Shown one piece after another: positions 6,559-8,224 of a stretch of DNA of 8,224 nt. The stretch spans positions 1 through 8,224 of the forward strand of contig JAKSDE010000465.1 of NCBI GenBank assembly GCA_022360235.1. The letters are read 5' to 3'. Every line of letters starts with the position of its first letter. Within the stretch, counting starts at the first letter, position 1. Position numbers and translations under genes: made by a program. A model generated the notes under the pieces. It had not been told where the DNA came from, did not search any database, and worked only from the letters and a program-made list of their open reading frames with translations. The DNA is from Cytophagales bacterium (GTDB lineage: Bacteria > Bacteroidota > Bacteroidia > Cytophagales > Amoebophilaceae).

Positions 6559-6954
6559 TTAATTACGATTAGGATTAGGATTAATAGTAACGCTTGGAGA
6601 AAGCCCTATGGTAATATTTGATATGTACCTAAGCATTCTAAAAAATGCATTGGGTACAAAGTCCTTTTTTCTCTTCACTCCTGCCGCTATGAGCATAACT
6701 TTTATCTCTTCGTTTACCGGCCTTGCCTTTCTTGCAAGGTCTAAAGCAGTGAAACCTTTATCTGTAAGTTGCACATTTATGTTTTTGCCCTCCTCCCCAT
6801 AATATTCTATAAAATGCTTTACTACCTGAGCATGCCCCTGTATTACTGCAATATGGAAAGGTTGTAGGCCGCGTACTTTTGCATTCATATCAGCGCCTTG
6901 CGCTGTAAGAAATTCTACGATGTCTTTGTGGCCTTTTTGGGCTACTATGTGCAT
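6559..6954 (-). pseudogene. Ankyrin-repeat protein fragment, 5'-truncated
   Basis: The 131-residue frame holds three ankyrin repeats. The first is partial: it opens at MHIVAQKGHKDIVEFL, the position of TPLHIAA in the consensus, and runs to GADMNAK (21-26). The second runs from LQPFHIAVIQGH (30-41) to INVQ (59-62), and the third from FTALDLARKA (68-77) to LIAAG (88-92). Residues 93-131 are a basic linker and tail ending in TINPNPNRN, whose DNA is a short GATTAG-type repeat. Reading back from the ATG, only seven more codons (FVLFIQKSP region) precede an in-frame TAA, so the front of the first repeat is missing. Ankyrin proteins are common host-interaction candidates in intracellular bacteria. 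This copy is more likely a remnant than a complete small gene, but it could be expressed from the ATG in the first repeat. Confidence 0.7.
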
Positions 6955-7136
6955 AGGACTTTTTTGGATAAATAGAACAAATTAGCTAAACTTATGGGAC
7001 AAAATTGACATGCTTATGATCAGTAGTTTGTTATCTTCATCCCTCGTGCAAATTTATAGCGTTGTAGGGCCAAATCTTTAAAAATATGACAGATATTTTG
7101 TATCATTGTACTGAGTTATCAACTCAATATACCAAT

Positions 7137-7955
7137 ATGAAATCAAAAGCTATTTCCCCACAAGCTGGCAAACTCTTAACCTATTTCTATCAACGAGATC
7201 AGCCTTGCTTTACTATCTCTCAGGCTCTTCAAGGCTATTCCCAACACTCCAAAAATTTTAGCAAAGCTCCTCAGCACCATGACACAGCAGGGGTTACTTA
7301 TGCGCGTTCAACAGGGGCTTTACTGTATCATCCCTTACGAACAGGATCCTGCTACTTTCATGCCCAATTGGCATCGGTTAGCACCCTACCTTGTCAAAGA
7401 GCAGCCTTACTATATTGGCTACTACGCTGCCTTGCAAATTCATGGACTCATCACTCAACCTGCTCTTAAAGAACAGATTGTTGTCAACAAGCAGATACGA
7501 CCTGCCGTAGTAACCATCAAAGAGATACCCTTTCAATTCATCTATCACAACAAGAATCACTTTTTCGGGTTCGAACGGACATGGATTAATGATTTTAACC
7601 AAGTCTATTGTGCTGATCTGGAAAAGATTTTCATTGATTGTTTATTCAAACCTGCTTATGCAGGTGGTATCGTAGAGATAGCTAAAGCACTCTTGATGGC
7701 CAAGGAGCGTATTGATCAGCAGAAGCTTTGGATGTACTTAGAACGCTTTAACTGCCAGGCTGTAATCAAACGACTAGGCTTTTTACTGGAATTATTTGAG
7801 ATCAAAACTTCCTTATCCAAGAAGCTTCAAAAGGTAAAAACCCCTTCCTTTGTTCTTTTAGATCCTGAAATACCTCTAAGCGGGAAAAGAATCAGTCGCT
7901 GGAGTATTAGCAAAATGTAGATACAGCTACCCTTCGATCAGCTTTACTCACATGA
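7137..7955 (+). pseudogene. abiEi: AbiEi-type antitoxin of a type IV toxin-antitoxin pair, frameshifted
   Basis: AbiEi antitoxins are DNA-binding autorepressors with an N-terminal winged helix and a larger C-terminal domain that neutralises AbiEii toxins. Here the winged-helix part (MKSKAISPQAGKLLTYF.. to ..QHSKNFSKA, 7137-7268) is in one frame. The continuation (LSTMTQQGLLMRVQQGLYCI onward, 7270-7917) is in another, so one base is extra or two are missing near 7269. The second frame closes early at TAG 7918. One more A in the run near 7912-7916 would continue it as SKNVDTATLRSALLT and stop at TGA 7953, overlapping the toxin ATG as ATGA. The block RISRWSISKN fits the conserved end of the family. 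The longest intact piece, 7279-7920 from an internal ATG, encodes 213 residues without the DNA-binding domain. An ATG at 7086 gives a 17-residue extension that looks unlikely. Confidence 0.75.
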
Positions 7956-8224
7956 TCACCCCAAAAGCTATACAACAGCAAGCTAGCCGAGCGCAGGTAA
8001 GAGATACACAGATAGAGAAAGACTATGTACTGAGCGGGGTCTTGTATGCCATTAGCCAGCAACCAATTTTGTCACAGGCCTTGGCTTTCAAAGGAGGTAC
8101 CGTGCTCAAGAAAGCCTATTTGAGGATTATCGCTACTCAGAAGATCTTGATTTTACCTTACTCGATGATGAATTGAAGAACCAGGCTATTTTTCGTGCAT
8201 TTAACGAGGCTTTTGCTTGGGTGC
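7952..8224 (+). pseudogene. abiEii: AbiEii-type nucleotidyltransferase toxin, frameshifted and cut by the window edge
   Basis: AbiEii/AbiGii toxins are nucleotidyltransferase-fold enzymes; characterised relatives modify tRNA ends. The N-terminus MITPKAIQQQASRAQVRD (1-18) leads to IEKDYVLSGVLYAIS and FKGGTVLKKAY, where GGT (48-50) is the nucleotide-binding motif. The frame then breaks. From 8122 the adjacent frame reads EDYRYSEDLDFTLLDDEL to the window end, supplying the metal-binding aspartates of SEDLDF (8137-8154). One missing T in the run at 8119-8121 explains the break. Unrepaired translation ends at 8174-8176 after 74 residues, without the catalytic aspartates, so the toxin would be inactive. 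The rest of the gene lies right of the window. Confidence 0.78.

Noticed and set aside
6960..7085. Operator inverted repeats for AbiEi upstream of the antitoxin
   Set aside because: AbiEi proteins are known to bind such repeats, but I found no convincing inverted pair here.
7086..7469. 127-residue frame as a complete gene
   Set aside because: Only its first part (7137-7268) is antitoxin-like; the rest is out-of-frame translation of the same antitoxin gene.

Overview
The window looks like accessory-rich chromosome from a Bacteroidota endosymbiont, most like the Amoebophilus/Cardinium group. This is inferred from several things seen together: FtsL of the short Bacteroidota type, an FtsI (penicillin-binding protein) with a C-terminal PASTA domain, no Shine-Dalgarno-like sequences before the genes, an ankyrin-repeat gene fragment, an AbiE-type toxin-antitoxin pair, and many decayed mobile elements between housekeeping genes. 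The genus cannot be fixed from sequence reading alone.

Left part (1-1122): mobile DNA. Positions 1-492 on the minus strand are the 5' part of a group II intron. It begins GTGCGAC, and its EBS1 hairpin loop is a perfect 7-base complement of the flanking exon; the rest of the intron lies left of the window. At about 628-1122 on the plus strand is a broken tnpB gene of the IS200/IS605 (IS1341-like) type. It has lost its start and its zinc ribbon, but still carries the right-end hairpin of the element.

Middle part (1139-6213): the functional core. A small membrane-anchored coiled-coil protein (1139-1648) is followed by a 75-bp MITE-like element, then ftsL and ftsI, which overlap by 11 bases, and then murE after a 354-bp gap that holds a large imperfect palindrome. 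FtsL and FtsI act in the septal cell-wall synthesis complex. MurE adds the third stem-peptide residue to the cytoplasmic precursor, and its DNPR motif indicates meso-diaminopimelate. Together they imply that the organism makes, or recently made, peptidoglycan for division. The usual neighbours rsmH/mraW (before ftsL) and mraY (after murE) are not where they would be expected, so the division and cell-wall cluster has been broken up.

Right part (6214-8224): decay and accessory genes. A 7-base tandem repeat follows murE. Next come an unrecognised 49-codon minus-strand reading-frame fragment and a 5'-truncated three-repeat ankyrin gene on the minus strand. Last is an abiEi-abiEii type IV toxin-antitoxin operon with three apparent single-base frame breaks, two in the antitoxin and one in the toxin; it runs off the right edge. 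The two large housekeeping genes are intact while tnpB and abiE are broken, which points to pseudogene decay rather than uniformly poor sequence, although two of the abiE breaks lie in short homopolymers.

No rRNA, tRNA or CRISPR array was found.
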